Shown piece by piece: positions 1-7,692 of a stretch of 61,858 nt of DNA. The first letter of the stretch is position 1. Each line of letters begins with the position of its first letter. The DNA is from an uncultured Oscillospiraceae bacterium (GTDB taxonomy: Bacteria; Bacillota; Clostridia; Oscillospirales; Oscillospiraceae), in contig CANQBA010000015.1 in the NCBI GenBank assembly GCA_947589545.1, positions 1 through 61,858 of the forward strand. The letters are read 5' to 3'. The notes under the pieces were generated by a model, which ran no database searches, had not been told where the DNA came from, and was given only the letters and a program-made list of their open reading frames with translations. The translations under genes were made by a program, and so were the position numbers.

Positions 1-407
1 ATGTATGCCTCCGCCGGCTTGAACTTCAGCGTCTCCTTGACCTCGGTCCCGATGTCCTCCATGACCTCGCCGCACTGGGGGCACTGGCGCTCCTCCTCCG
101 GGAACGTGTGGTCCACCTCGACGACCTTGATGTTCTCCGGCACGATGTCCCGGACGCTGCCGCTCCGCTTCTGGCGCACATGGGCCGCCACGGGGGTGGG
201 CTCGGACTTCTCCTCATCCGCGTACACCTCGGCCTCGTTGAACAGAAGGCTCAGCTGCTCCATGCCCTCCTCTGAGATCCTCACTGAGGACGAGCCGAAC
301 TGGCGATGACGAACCAAGCGCAGCTGTTCCATGAGCCAGCTTAGCTTCTGCTCAAGCTCAGCGTTTTGAGCTTTCAATCCCTCGTATTCCGCACGGGAAA
401 TGGTCAC
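1..407 (-). CDS. tnpC: IS66 transposase TnpC, N-terminal fragment (cut by window edge)
   Basis: This is the first 135 codons of the DDE transposase of an IS66 element. The visible part has a coiled-coil leader (EGLKAQNAELEQKL), the typical QLRLVRHRQFGSSS segment, and a zinc-finger-like CPQCGEVM motif, all characteristic of IS66 TnpC; the catalytic domain lies beyond the window. The only in-frame start is GTG at 407, with GGAAG just upstream. A short frame from ATG 448 encodes about 14 residues and ends one base out of register at the GTG. Restoring one base there would give a longer natural-looking N-terminus, so a lesion here is possible. Confidence 0.8.
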   Translation of the reverse strand, partial: MTISRAEYEGLKAQNAELEQKLSWLMEQLRLVRHRQFGSSSVRISEEGMEQLSLLFNEAEVYADEEKSEPTPVAAHVRQKRSGSVRDIVPENIKVVEVDHTFPEEERQCPQCGEVMEDIGTEVKETLKFKPAEAY

Positions 408-517
408 ATTTCTTCCGTGGTACTTGTGTTCAAAGCATCATTTTCCATGTACTAATTGTACCACAAAATGGTTCAAAAGTCCAGTATTTCCAAGGCTTTT
501 CGATGCTTTTCAGCCTT

Positions 518-866
518 TTAAATGATGCTCAGTCCCGTCACCGGCCGGTGGGCCTTCGGCTGTTCCACCTTCAGTCCCTCCATAAGCCAACGGTACTGCT
601 GCGGCGTGATCCGGCGCACCTCAGCGTCCGTTCGCGGCCACTGGTACACGCCCTGTTCCAGGCGCTTGTACAGCAGGACAAAACCGTTTCCCTCCCGGTA
701 CAGCGCCTTGATCCTGTCTCGCCTTCGACCGCAGAACAGGAAAAGCGCCTCCTGGAACGGATCCAGGTCGAACTCGCTCTTCACGAGCCCCGCCAGGCCG
801 TCTATTCCTCTCCGCAGGTCCGTGTACCCGCAACACGGGGCAGGAACAGCTGAAGTCGCTCAGCAT
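518..866 (-). pseudogene. tnpB: IS66 accessory protein TnpB, frameshifted near its start
   Basis: The protein read from about 824 to 518 (motifs GYTDLRRGIDGLAGLV, DPFQEALFLFCGRRRDRIK, LLYKRLEQGVYQWPR) is a clear IS66 Orf2/TnpB. The natural start, ATG 866, overlaps the tnpA stop as in other IS66 elements, but reads in another frame (MLSDFSCSCPVLRVHGP) and would run out of register after the GP. The two frames join at a sequence where one copy of a short ACGGACC-type direct repeat seems to be missing. An 8-base slippage deletion would explain the shift (inference). The only start left in the conserved frame is GTG 784, which drops about 30 conserved residues. Probably non-functional. Confidence 0.75.
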
Positions 867-1195
867 ACCGTCAGCGCCTTCACGATGGCCGCCACGGTCT
901 CCGCGTCGGCTCCCGTGTACACATCCACTGAGGCGGGACCTATGCGCACCGTGGCGGCAACGTTGTTTTCAAGCTGTTGAGCACTGACCCTCGCGAATCT
1001 TGGGCCACTCTGCTGTTCCTCCACCATGGCCTCGAATACTTTCTTCTGCCAGTTGTAATACGTCTTGACGTTGATCCCATGCTCCTGGCACCACCGGCTG
1101 ACCGGAATCCCGCTTCCACGGCATTCCGCCACCCGCTGGCTCCACACCCGCAGATTTGCCCTCTTTCCCGCTACCCGGATCGTTATCGCGTTCAT
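860..1195 (-). CDS. tnpA: IS66 transposase accessory protein TnpA
   Basis: A 111-residue protein with an N-terminal helix-turn-helix of the IS3/IS66 type (WSQRVAECRGSGIPVSRWCQEHGINVKTYYNWQKK is split here into its two helices around residues 19-50). It is required with TnpB and TnpC for IS66 transposition. ATG 1195 has a good GGAGG site six bases upstream. Its stop overlaps the start of tnpB, implying translational coupling. Length and sequence look intact, in contrast to tnpB. Confidence 0.85.
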   Translation of the reverse strand: MNAITIRVAGKRANLRVWSQRVAECRGSGIPVSRWCQEHGINVKTYYNWQKKVFEAMVEEQQSGPRFARVSAQQLENNVAATVRIGPASVDVYTGADAETVAAIVKALTVC

Positions 1196-1409
1196 GCCCT
1201 GCCTCCGTTCTCTGTGATTCTCTGAGACTCCGTGAGCTTCCCTGAGTGTCTATGAGACTCCATGGATGAGCCATAGAGTCCCGTAGAGTCGCTGGTTCCC
1301 CTGCACAATTGTTTCACAGAGTTTGGGAGGAGGGAGGGTGCGGGGTGGGTTGACGGTTTCGAATTTATTGTGATTTTGCGCTGAAGTACGTCCCGCAACG
1401 AAACATTGC

Positions 1410-1437
1410 TTGACTTTTTTGCCCCTGTGCGTATATT
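1410..1437 (+). promoter_or_regulatory. Sigma-A promoter for the XRE gene
   Basis: TTGACT at 1410-1415 and TATATT at 1432-1437 are 16 bases apart and lie about 60 bases before the start of the XRE gene. Confidence 0.6.
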
Positions 1438-1495
1438 TTTCCCGGGGCCGGAGCCGCGCGGCGGGATACGGCGCACAGGAAAGGAGCGATAAAGT

Positions 1496-1867
1496 ATGGT
1501 GGGAAAAAATATCAGACAATTTCGCACGGAGAGCGGCATGACCCAGGACGAGCTGGCGGAGAAACTGTCGGTGACCAGACAAGCTGTCTCCAATTGGGGG
1601 CGGGAGAAAACGGAGCCAGACTTACAAACGCTGGATGCTCTTGCCAAAACGCTTAACGTATCCGTGGAGAAGCTAATTTACGGAGATAGGGGAAAAGACG
1701 CCAAAAAACTGTTTTTTAAGCTGAACATTGATGTCAACAGCGCGCTGGCGGTGGGTTCCGCTGTAGCGGCGGTAATCTCCTATGTTCGTTGGGGTTCTAT
1801 CGGCTGGGCGATCCTGCACGGGTTCCTGGGCTGGGCGTATGTGATCTATTACGCCATTCAATTTTGA
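1496..1867 (+). CDS. XRE-family regulator with C-terminal membrane segments
   Basis: A 123-residue protein. Residues 5-58 form a classic Cro/CI helix-turn-helix (MTQDELAEKLSVTRQAVSNW; here with GREKTEPDLQTL following), so it should bind DNA. After a short linker, residues about 80-123 are hydrophobic and form one or two membrane segments, a common layout in Firmicutes where a DNA-binding head is tethered to the membrane. ATG 1496 is preceded by AAAGGAG. It sits alone between the IS66 remnant and the minus-strand envelope module. Target and ligand are unknown. Confidence 0.8.
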   Translation: MVGKNIRQFRTESGMTQDELAEKLSVTRQAVSNWGREKTEPDLQTLDALAKTLNVSVEKLIYGDRGKDAKKLFFKLNIDVNSALAVGSAVAAVISYVRWGSIGWAILHGFLGWAYVIYYAIQF

Positions 1868-1878
1868 GGATGAAATTG

Positions 1879-2125
1879 TAGGGACCGCATTGAGGCCACT
1901 ACGGCAATGATTGATGATTCGGTGGTTGGCCGGAACGGGCGGCCGGGGACGGCCGCCCCTACGGGTGCGTTGTTCGAAATGTGCCGGAAATTCGTGGGCC
2001 GCCGAGGGCGGCGGTTCGTACGGCGTTGGGGGTGGATTTCCCGGAAATTCGTGTGGGCCGCGCGGGAAATTTGACGGTGCGGCGTGTGGGCCGATGTGGT
2101 CATCGGCCCCTACAAGGTTGAATGG
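1879..2125. repeat. Intergenic GC-rich repeat region (GTAGGGRCCGCATTGRGGC family)
   Basis: The 316-base gap between the XRE gene and the retropepsin-like gene holds no convincing gene. It begins with GTAGGGACCGCATTGAGGCC and contains GGCCGCCCCTACGG and ATCGGCCCCTAC, which match the ends of the intergenic stretch at 26.09-26.26 kb. These imperfect palindromic pieces look like a dispersed non-coding repeat family; open frames here are low-complexity shadows. Confidence 0.6.
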
Positions 2126-2183
2126 TGGATTAACAGGAAATCGATATATGGGCCGGCCGGGTGTTCGGCCTGCAAGGCCGTGC

Positions 2184-2939
2184 TCAGAACAGCCACAGCG
2201 CGGCGTGGGGGAGATCCAAGAGGGACAGCTGTTGCGAAAGGATCTGACTGCCGATGACGCCATCCACCTGGACGCGCTGGCGGATCTGGGAGATGTCCGT
2301 AAAAACGGCGTTGATATTCCTGTATTTTCGCGTCCCGGCGGTGATCTCCGGAAGGACATAGACGCCCGGAGGATCCGGCAGGGGAGTGGCCTCCACCTTG
2401 TCCGCCAAATCATCGGACAGCAGGCATGTGTTGGCCCCCGTGTCCAGGACGAACCGGCGCGCCGTCCCGCCAACGGACAGCGTGATCACCGGCAGGGCCT
2501 CCCGGGACAGCGGAAGTCTCTCCGCGCCGTCAGTGCTGATTTCGGGCGCAACGGTCAGGACGGACTTCTGATAGTCCAGCAGTACAGGCACATCGCCCAG
2601 GGCCTCCATACCGATGGAGCCGAGTAGGCGAAGCTCCGGCTCGAAGATTCTCAGGCTGTTTTCCACATAGGCCGCATCCATGCATATCACAGAGAGGTCG
2701 TTTACCGTGAACGGGCCAAAGGTGAGCTCCCGGAGCCTTGCTTCCGACGCGGCATTGACCGCCATTTTCTCATTGAAGACAGCGATCTCCTTTGCCTCGC
2801 CCGCAAGATAGGAAAAATAGGCGCTGTTCACCGCCGTCTGCATGGCGCCGGTGTCAAAGGCGAACCACCCCTCGACCCCGTCGGCCCGGGCGGGCAGGAG
2901 TATGATCCCGGCAACATTTTTAAACGTAATGGATTCCAT
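2184..2939 (-). CDS. Retropepsin-like aspartic protease with two DTG lobes
   Basis: A 251-residue soluble protein with two copies of the retropepsin-like signature in one chain. Lobe 1 has FDTGA at residues 28-32 and a hydrophobic GSIGMEAL turn near 107-114. Lobe 2 has VLDTGAN at 164-170 and DGVIGSQIL near 226-234. Single-lobe proteins of this family act as homodimers, whereas two DTG lobes in one chain recall pepsin-like monomers. No signal peptide is visible, so it is probably cytoplasmic. ATG 2939 has GGAGAG about eight bases upstream. It is the last gene of the PadR/HAAS/DUF4097 run, with a 29-base gap. Substrate unknown. Confidence 0.75.
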   Translation of the reverse strand: MESITFKNVAGIILLPARADGVEGWFAFDTGAMQTAVNSAYFSYLAGEAKEIAVFNEKMAVNAASEARLRELTFGPFTVNDLSVICMDAAYVENSLRIFEPELRLLGSIGMEALGDVPVLLDYQKSVLTVAPEISTDGAERLPLSREALPVITLSVGGTARRFVLDTGANTCLLSDDLADKVEATPLPDPPGVYVLPEITAGTRKYRNINAVFTDISQIRQRVQVDGVIGSQILSQQLSLLDLPHAALWLF

Positions 2940-2968
2940 TTTCCACTCTCCTGTAAAATAATATCCGC

Positions 2969-3799
2969 TTACCCCTCAAACCTCACGTCGATATCGCCGG
3001 AGACGGTAGAGGCGGTGAGGGGGATGGGGCCATCCCCGCCGGAGGTGAGACCGGTGTCGCCGGAGACGGTGGAGACGCTCACCGCGTAATTCTCCCGCGG
3101 GCCGGACAGAGTGCCGTCCATATCGCCGGAGACGGAGGAGAGGTGAACGCCGCCGGGGGCGTCCACAAGGCCGAAGTCCACGTCCCCGGAGGTGGTGGAC
3201 ACGCTGAAGGTATCCGCCGTGACGCTGCCCAGATCCAGGCCGCCGGAGACGGTTTCGGCGGAAAAGGCGCGGCAGGAGAGCGACGGGATACTGATATCGC
3301 CGCTGGTGGTTTTTAACTTCGTTTCGTCCAGAGTGTCCGCTTCGAGCTTCACGTCCCCACTGACGGTGGAGACGGTCAACGCCGGGGCAAAGCCGGCGGG
3401 GAGGAGAACGGTGATCTCCCTGGCGTTCCGGCCAAAATCGATCATGAAAAGCGTAAAGTCCGCCTTTTTCTTCTGGGTCACTACCAGTGTCCCGTCCAAC
3501 GACTGCGTCACCTCCACGCCCTCGGCGGAGTCGCTGAGGACGCTGATCTCCTCCCCGTCCCCGTATCTGACGGTCACGTCGGCGTTAACGGCGTCGATTT
3601 TGATCTGCTCCATCCCCTCGGCGTGACAGGTGTACCGGAAAGCGTCGCCGGTGGAGTCGCTGCCCGTAAGGTCGATTTTTACAAGCCCCGTTTCGATGTT
3701 CATAACGCTTATGTCGCCCTCCGCCAGGAGGGCTCCGCCGGCAAACAGCAGAATGCCCAGGGCAAAGAGGCACGCGGCGATAATCAAAGCCTTTTTCAT
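2969..3799 (-). CDS. DUF4097-family exported beta-repeat protein
   Basis: A 276-residue protein with an N-terminal membrane anchor or uncleaved signal (residues 4-26, ALIIAACLFALGILLFAGGALL). The body is made of repeated strands containing (V/T)SGD(V/I) turns roughly every 20-25 residues, typical of the DUF4097 beta-helix family. Such proteins are found with HAAS and PadR partners and are thought to act at the cell envelope. The start ATG overlaps the stop of the upstream HAAS gene (ATGA), so the two are translationally coupled. The biochemical role is not known. Confidence 0.8.
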   Translation of the reverse strand: MKKALIIAACLFALGILLFAGGALLAEGDISVMNIETGLVKIDLTGSDSTGDAFRYTCHAEGMEQIKIDAVNADVTVRYGDGEEISVLSDSAEGVEVTQSLDGTLVVTQKKKADFTLFMIDFGRNAREITVLLPAGFAPALTVSTVSGDVKLEADTLDETKLKTTSGDISIPSLSCRAFSAETVSGGLDLGSVTADTFSVSTTSGDVDFGLVDAPGGVHLSSVSGDMDGTLSGPRENYAVSVSTVSGDTGLTSGGDGPIPLTASTVSGDIDVRFEG

Positions 3800-4434
3800 G
3801 AGGCCGCCCCCTTTCCGCGAAGAATGGCTTTTTTAACGGTTTTCCCGGTAAACCGGAGGGAGCCGGACACGGCTTTTTCCGTGACCATGGCGGCGAACAC
3901 AAAGACGCAGCCCAGCGCCGCCATCACAAGCCCGATCCCCGACAGCATCAGCCGTGGGGCCATGCCCGGATAGGGGACGATGAAGGCGATAACGGCCATA
4001 GCGAGGCCGCTGGCGATAAGGGCCACGGCGGTGACCGCCAGGGCGAAGACGATGGAAAAGAGCGTCACCAGAAGCCCCAGCGCCACGGCGAACCCGGCGA
4101 TGAGCAGGGAGCCCCAGATGGGGCAGGTGAGCAGGAGGAAAAGGATCTTGAAGGCGCGGGTACCGCCGCCCTCCGCCTCCTTTTTCTCCCTGGCCCGCTC
4201 CCGGGCGTCGTCCACCCGTGTCTTGACTACGGTGGAGAGGGGCAGATTCATCTCGATCTCCCGGACGATCTCGTCGAGATCCCCCAGGGCCGCCACCGCC
4301 TCCGTCTCGGTCATGCCGTCCTCCATCCGGTCGGCGATGGCCTCCCGGTAGAAGTCCACGGTCTTTTTCACCTCGCCGTAGGGCAGATAGCCCAGCCGGT
4401 GGGTGAGGGCGGCAAGAAATTCATCCTTTGTCAC
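3796..4434 (-). CDS. HAAS (DUF1700) domain membrane protein
   Basis: A 212-residue protein. Residues 1-75 are a HAAS domain (TKDEFLAALTHRL, then FYREAIADRMEDGMTETEAVAALG), the alpha-helical domain that accompanies PadR regulators. Residues about 110-195 contain three or so hydrophobic segments. I start it at GTG 4434, right after the upstream stop and with a G-rich site before it, because the longer frame begins inside the upstream gene. Overlaps the next gene by four bases. It probably relays between PadR-type control and the exported DUF4097 partners; that role is inference. Confidence 0.8.
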   Translation of the reverse strand: MTKDEFLAALTHRLGYLPYGEVKKTVDFYREAIADRMEDGMTETEAVAALGDLDEIVREIEMNLPLSTVVKTRVDDARERAREKKEAEGGGTRAFKILFLLLTCPIWGSLLIAGFAVALGLLVTLFSIVFALAVTAVALIASGLAMAVIAFIVPYPGMAPRLMLSGIGLVMAALGCVFVFAAMVTEKAVSGSLRFTGKTVKKAILRGKGAAS

Positions 4435-4438
4435 GCGC

Positions 4439-5524
4439 TCACCCCCCAAATTCCACATCGATGTCCCCGGAGAGGGCCTTGATCCGCACACGGTTGGGGC
4501 CGGTGAGGGCGTCGCCGCCGATGTGGACGTCGCCGCTGGAGCTGCGGGCCACCACGGTGTAGAGGGATTCCGGGCCGGGGAGGGTCAGATCCACGTCGCC
4601 GCTGACAGTCTCCAGGCTCGCGTCGGGGCAGGGAATGTCCAGACTTACGCTGACGTCCCCGCTGACGGCGCCGGCTGTCAGCTTATTCGCCGGAGATATA
4701 TTTTCCAAATCCACGTCGCCGCTGGCCGATTTGGCGGTGAGGGCGCCGCAGCGGATATCCGCCAGCTCCACGTCGCCGCTGGCGGAGGTGAGGGTGATCT
4801 CCGGGGCGGTGAGTCTCGCCGCGTCCACATCGCCGCTGGCGGAGGAGACGCTGAGGCGGCCCTCCGCCTCCATGTCCCGCAGCTCCACGTCGCCGCTGGC
4901 CAGGGCGGCGGACAGGGAGGCCAGCCGCACACGCTCCGCCGTCAGGTTCCCGGAGGCGGTGTTGACGCTGACGGCCACGGGGGCCGCGGCGGGGAGCAGG
5001 AGCTTCAGGGAGGCGTTCTCCGTGAAGAACCCGAGATCCGGCTTGTTAAAGGAAAATTTCACGCCGAAGATGTCAAAATTGAACTGCTCCGCCGCCGTGT
5101 TTTTCCGGCTGCGGCGGATGGTGACCACGCTCTCCCCGGTGACCTCATAGCGCCACCGGCTGCCGGAGGGGTATTCCAGATGTACGAGGGCGTCGGGCGA
5201 GGGGAGAAGATGTACGTCCAGGGAGGTGTCGAAGATCTCGAACCTGGTGGAGACAGCCGGATCAAAGTCTCGCCGGACGGCGTCCCCCGGGGGCACGTCC
5301 TCCTCCGGGCGGCTTTGGGGCCCCTGCTCCCAGGCGTCCCTGACGCCCCGGATGATCTCGTCGAGATCCCCCAGGGCGGCTACGGCCTCCTCCTCGGTCA
5401 TGCCGTCCTCCACACGGTCGTCGATGGCCTGGTCATAAAAGGCCACCACCCGGCGGATCTCGTCGGGATCCGCCTGAAAACGGAGGCCCTGACAGAGCTT
5501 ATCTAAAAATTCTGCTTTATTCAC
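4439..5524 (-). CDS. HAAS domain fused to DUF4097 beta-repeat domain
   Basis: A 361-residue fusion. Residues 1-75 are a HAAS domain (EFLDKLCQGL, FYDQAIDDRVEDGMTEEEAVAALGDLDEI). From about residue 180 to the end the chain carries nine or so SGD(V/I) turns spaced about 18-20 residues, a regular DUF4097 beta-solenoid. Unlike the downstream DUF4097 protein it has no signal peptide or membrane helix. GTG 5524 is chosen because AGGAGGA lies eight bases upstream; it overlaps the padR stop by eight bases. The direct linkage of HAAS to the solenoid supports the view that the two domains work together. Confidence 0.8.
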   Translation of the reverse strand: MNKAEFLDKLCQGLRFQADPDEIRRVVAFYDQAIDDRVEDGMTEEEAVAALGDLDEIIRGVRDAWEQGPQSRPEEDVPPGDAVRRDFDPAVSTRFEIFDTSLDVHLLPSPDALVHLEYPSGSRWRYEVTGESVVTIRRSRKNTAAEQFNFDIFGVKFSFNKPDLGFFTENASLKLLLPAAAPVAVSVNTASGNLTAERVRLASLSAALASGDVELRDMEAEGRLSVSSASGDVDAARLTAPEITLTSASGDVELADIRCGALTAKSASGDVDLENISPANKLTAGAVSGDVSVSLDIPCPDASLETVSGDVDLTLPGPESLYTVVARSSSGDVHIGGDALTGPNRVRIKALSGDIDVEFGG

Positions 5525-5858
5525 GGTAAGTTCCTCCTTCTGATACGGTATGTGACGCGGAGCGGATGTAGTCATAGGCCCGGGTGACGTCCTCCCACTC
5601 GGTAAGGAATGAGGTGATCCGCCGGCGGCCCGCCGGGGTGATGGCGTAGTATTTCCGGAGCCTCCCGTTGTGCTCGCGGCTGGTCACCGTCAGCGCCCCG
5701 GAGCTCTCCAGGCGCTTTAGGATGGGGTACAGCGTCGATTCGCTCATGGCGACATAAGGCGAGATGTCCTTGATGATCTGATAGCCGTAGGACTCGCCCT
5801 CACACAGCGCCGTCAGGACGCAGACCTCCAGGATCCCGCGCCGTAACTGTGCGTCCAT
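5517..5858 (-). CDS. PadR-family transcriptional regulator
   Basis: A 113-residue winged-helix repressor: QLRRGILEVCVLTALCEGESYGYQI is split over the first two helices, ESTLYPILKRLESSG is the recognition helix, and RLRKYYAITPAGRRRI is the wing. ATG 5858 fits the AAAGGAGGT site (7-base spacing) better than ATG 5864, which lies one base from it. It is the first gene of the HAAS/DUF4097 operon and most likely represses it through the palindrome overlapping its own promoter (5880-5900). PadR proteins often respond to envelope-active or phenolic compounds; the signal here is unknown. Confidence 0.88.
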   Translation of the reverse strand: MDAQLRRGILEVCVLTALCEGESYGYQIIKDISPYVAMSESTLYPILKRLESSGALTVTSREHNGRLRKYYAITPAGRRRITSFLTEWEDVTRAYDYIRSASHTVSEGGTYRE

Positions 5859-5879
5859 CTGCATACCTCCTTTCACAAG

Positions 5880-5910
5880 ATACTATACAACACATAGTAT
5901 AACGTGTCAA
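5880..5910 (-). promoter_or_regulatory. padR promoter with embedded PadR operator palindrome
   Basis: On the minus strand TTGACA (5910-5905) and TATAGT (5887-5882) are 17 bases apart. A perfect inverted repeat ATACTAT-N7-ATAGTAT (5880-5900) covers the -10 and most of the spacer, the expected place for an autoregulatory PadR operator. Confidence 0.75.
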
Positions 5911-5973
5911 GGGGTATTGCGAAAATTTCCGGACTTTTTTCCGGGCGAAGGGAGGGGGAGAAATTTTAAAAAG

Positions 5974-6006
5974 CCTATTTTCAAATAGGGAAGTTTGTGC
6001 TATACT
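5974..6006 (+). promoter_or_regulatory. Promoter and operator-like palindrome of the Lrp gene
   Basis: TATACT at 6001-6006 is a good -10 about 35 bases before the start codon; the -35 (TTTTCA, 5978-5983) is weak. A perfect palindrome CCTATTT-TC-AAATAGG (5974-5989) overlaps that -35, consistent with control by the encoded Lrp-type protein (inference). Confidence 0.5.
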
Positions 6007-6040
6007 GATGGTTAATTCGCCAAACAATGGAGGGTGACAT

Positions 6041-6520
6041 ATGAATGAGATCCTGAAGCTCCTGGAGGAGGACAGCCGCTACACGCCCGCCCAGATCGCG
6101 GCCATGACCGGCAAGGACGAGCAGTACGTCCGGGACACGGTGAAGCGGTGCGAGGAGGAGCATATCATCAACGGCTACACCACCCTGGTGGACTGGGACA
6201 GAACCAGCGAGGAGGCGGTCACCGCCTTTATTGAGGTGAAAATCACCCCCCAGCGGGACGACGGCTATGACCGCATCGCCCGGCGCATCTACCAGTACGA
6301 CGAGGTGGAGAGCCTGTATCTCATGAGCGGCAGCTTTGATTTTTCGGTCATCGTCACCGGCAAGTCCCTGCGGGAGGTCTCTCGGTTCGTGGCCGAGAAG
6401 CTGGCCCCCATCGAGGGCGTCATCAGCACCGCCACCCACTTCATCATGAAGCGCTACAAGGATAAGCACAGGGCTTTTCTGGTGGAGCCTGAGCAGGAGG
6501 AGCGGACGCTGTTTGTATGA
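6041..6520 (+). CDS. Lrp/AsnC-family transcriptional regulator
   Basis: A 159-residue protein: N-terminal helix-turn-helix (residues about 1-50, LLEEDSRYTPAQIAAMTG) followed by the AsnC ligand-sensing fold (residues 65-140, with YLMSGSFDFSVIVTG). Lrp-type proteins form octamers and sense amino acids. GGAGG sits eight bases before ATG 6041. The stop overlaps the start of the aminotransferase gene, so the regulator is co-translated with an amino-acid enzyme, suggesting that the substrate or product of the latter is its effector. Confidence 0.88.
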   Translation: MNEILKLLEEDSRYTPAQIAAMTGKDEQYVRDTVKRCEEEHIINGYTTLVDWDRTSEEAVTAFIEVKITPQRDDGYDRIARRIYQYDEVESLYLMSGSFDFSVIVTGKSLREVSRFVAEKLAPIEGVISTATHFIMKRYKDKHRAFLVEPEQEERTLFV

Positions 6521-7692
6521 TGGACTATGAAAAGCTTATGTCCGAAAACGTCCGTTCCCTTCAGCCCTCAGGCATACGGAAGTTTTTCGACATTCTGGAC
6601 ACCATGAAGGACGCCATCTCCCTGGGGATCGGCGAGCCGGACTTCGTGACCCCCTGGCACATCCGGGAGGCCGGCGTCTACTCCCTGGAGCAGGGCTTTA
6701 CCAAATATACCTCCAACGCCGGCCTCATCCGCCTGCGCGGGGCGGTGACGGACTATTTAAAGCGCCGGTTCGATATCGACTACGACAGCTCCCAGGTGTT
6801 CATCACCGTGGGCGGCTCCGAGGCCATCGACGTGTGCATCCGGGCCATGCTGAACCCCGGCGACGAGGTCATCATCCCGGTGCCCAGCTTCGTCTGCTAC
6901 GGCCCGCTGGTGACCATGGCAAACGGCGTGCCCGTCTATGTGGAGACAAAGGCGGAGAACGAGTTCAGGCTCACCGCCCAGGAGGTGCGCGACGCCATCA
7001 CGCCCCGCACAAAGCTCCTGGTCCTGCCGTACCCCAACAATCCCACCGGGGCCATTATGGAGCGGGACGATCTGGAGGCCATCGCGGAGGTCCTGCGGGG
7101 CACGGACATCATGGTGCTCTCCGACGAGATCTACGCCGAGTTGACCTACGGGCAGCGCCACGTCTCCCCCTGCAACATCCCGGAGCTTTATGAGCGCACC
7201 CTGCTGGTAAACGGCTTTTCCAAGGCCTACGCCATGACCGGCTGGCGGCTGGGCTATGTCTGCGGCCCCGCACCCATCCTGAAGCAGATGCTGAAGATCC
7301 ACCAGTACGGCATCATGTCCGCCCCCACCACCAGCCAGTACGCCGCCATCGAGGCCCTGCGCGGCGGCGACGGGGACATCGAGACGATGCGGGAGAGCTA
7401 CGACAGACGCCGGAAGCTGCTCCTGAAGGGTCTGCGGGATTTGGGACTTTCCTGCTTCGAGCCGCGGGGCGCCTTTTACATGTTCCCGAAGATCGACGGC
7501 TTCGGCCTCACCTCCGACGAATTCTGCACCAGGTTCCTCCAGGAGGAGAGGGTGGCCATCATCCCCGGCACGGCCTTTGGCTCGGGCGGGGAGGGATACA
7601 CCCGCATCTGCTACGCCTCCAGCGTGGAGAATATCGAGACTGCCCTGGAGCGCCTGGGCGGCTTCCTTGACCACCTGCGGGAGAAGCGATGA
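6517..7692 (+). CDS. Pyridoxal-phosphate aminotransferase, class I/II
   Basis: A 391-residue fold-type I aminotransferase of the aspartate/aromatic family. Seen: GIGEPDF (residues 37-43), YPNNPTG (172-178), SDEIY (202-206), the Schiff-base lysine K236 in GFSKAYAMTGWRLGY, and a C-terminal arginine region (YTRICYA). It would transfer amino groups between an amino acid and 2-oxoglutarate; the specificity cannot be read. Coupled to the Lrp gene (ATGA overlap) and to ispE downstream (ATGA overlap). Confidence 0.88.
   Translation: MMDYEKLMSENVRSLQPSGIRKFFDILDTMKDAISLGIGEPDFVTPWHIREAGVYSLEQGFTKYTSNAGLIRLRGAVTDYLKRRFDIDYDSSQVFITVGGSEAIDVCIRAMLNPGDEVIIPVPSFVCYGPLVTMANGVPVYVETKAENEFRLTAQEVRDAITPRTKLLVLPYPNNPTGAIMERDDLEAIAEVLRGTDIMVLSDEIYAELTYGQRHVSPCNIPELYERTLLVNGFSKAYAMTGWRLGYVCGPAPILKQMLKIHQYGIMSAPTTSQYAAIEALRGGDGDIETMRESYDRRRKLLLKGLRDLGLSCFEPRGAFYMFPKIDGFGLTSDEFCTRFLQEERVAIIPGTAFGSGGEGYTRICYASSVENIETALERLGGFLDHLREKR

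Larger units (their letters stand above)
1..1320 (-). mobile_element. IS66-family insertion sequence, left part, degraded
   Basis: The minus strand carries the three genes of an IS66-type element in the usual order tnpA (1195-860), tnpB (866-518) and the start of tnpC (407 to the window edge). tnpA is intact, but tnpB has lost reading frame near its start, so this copy is probably inactive unless helped in trans. The upstream boundary is uncertain. The segment 1205-1310 is rich in short GACTC/GAGTC-like repeats and probably belongs to the element end, but I could not define a terminal inverted repeat. The other end lies outside the window. Confidence 0.8.
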
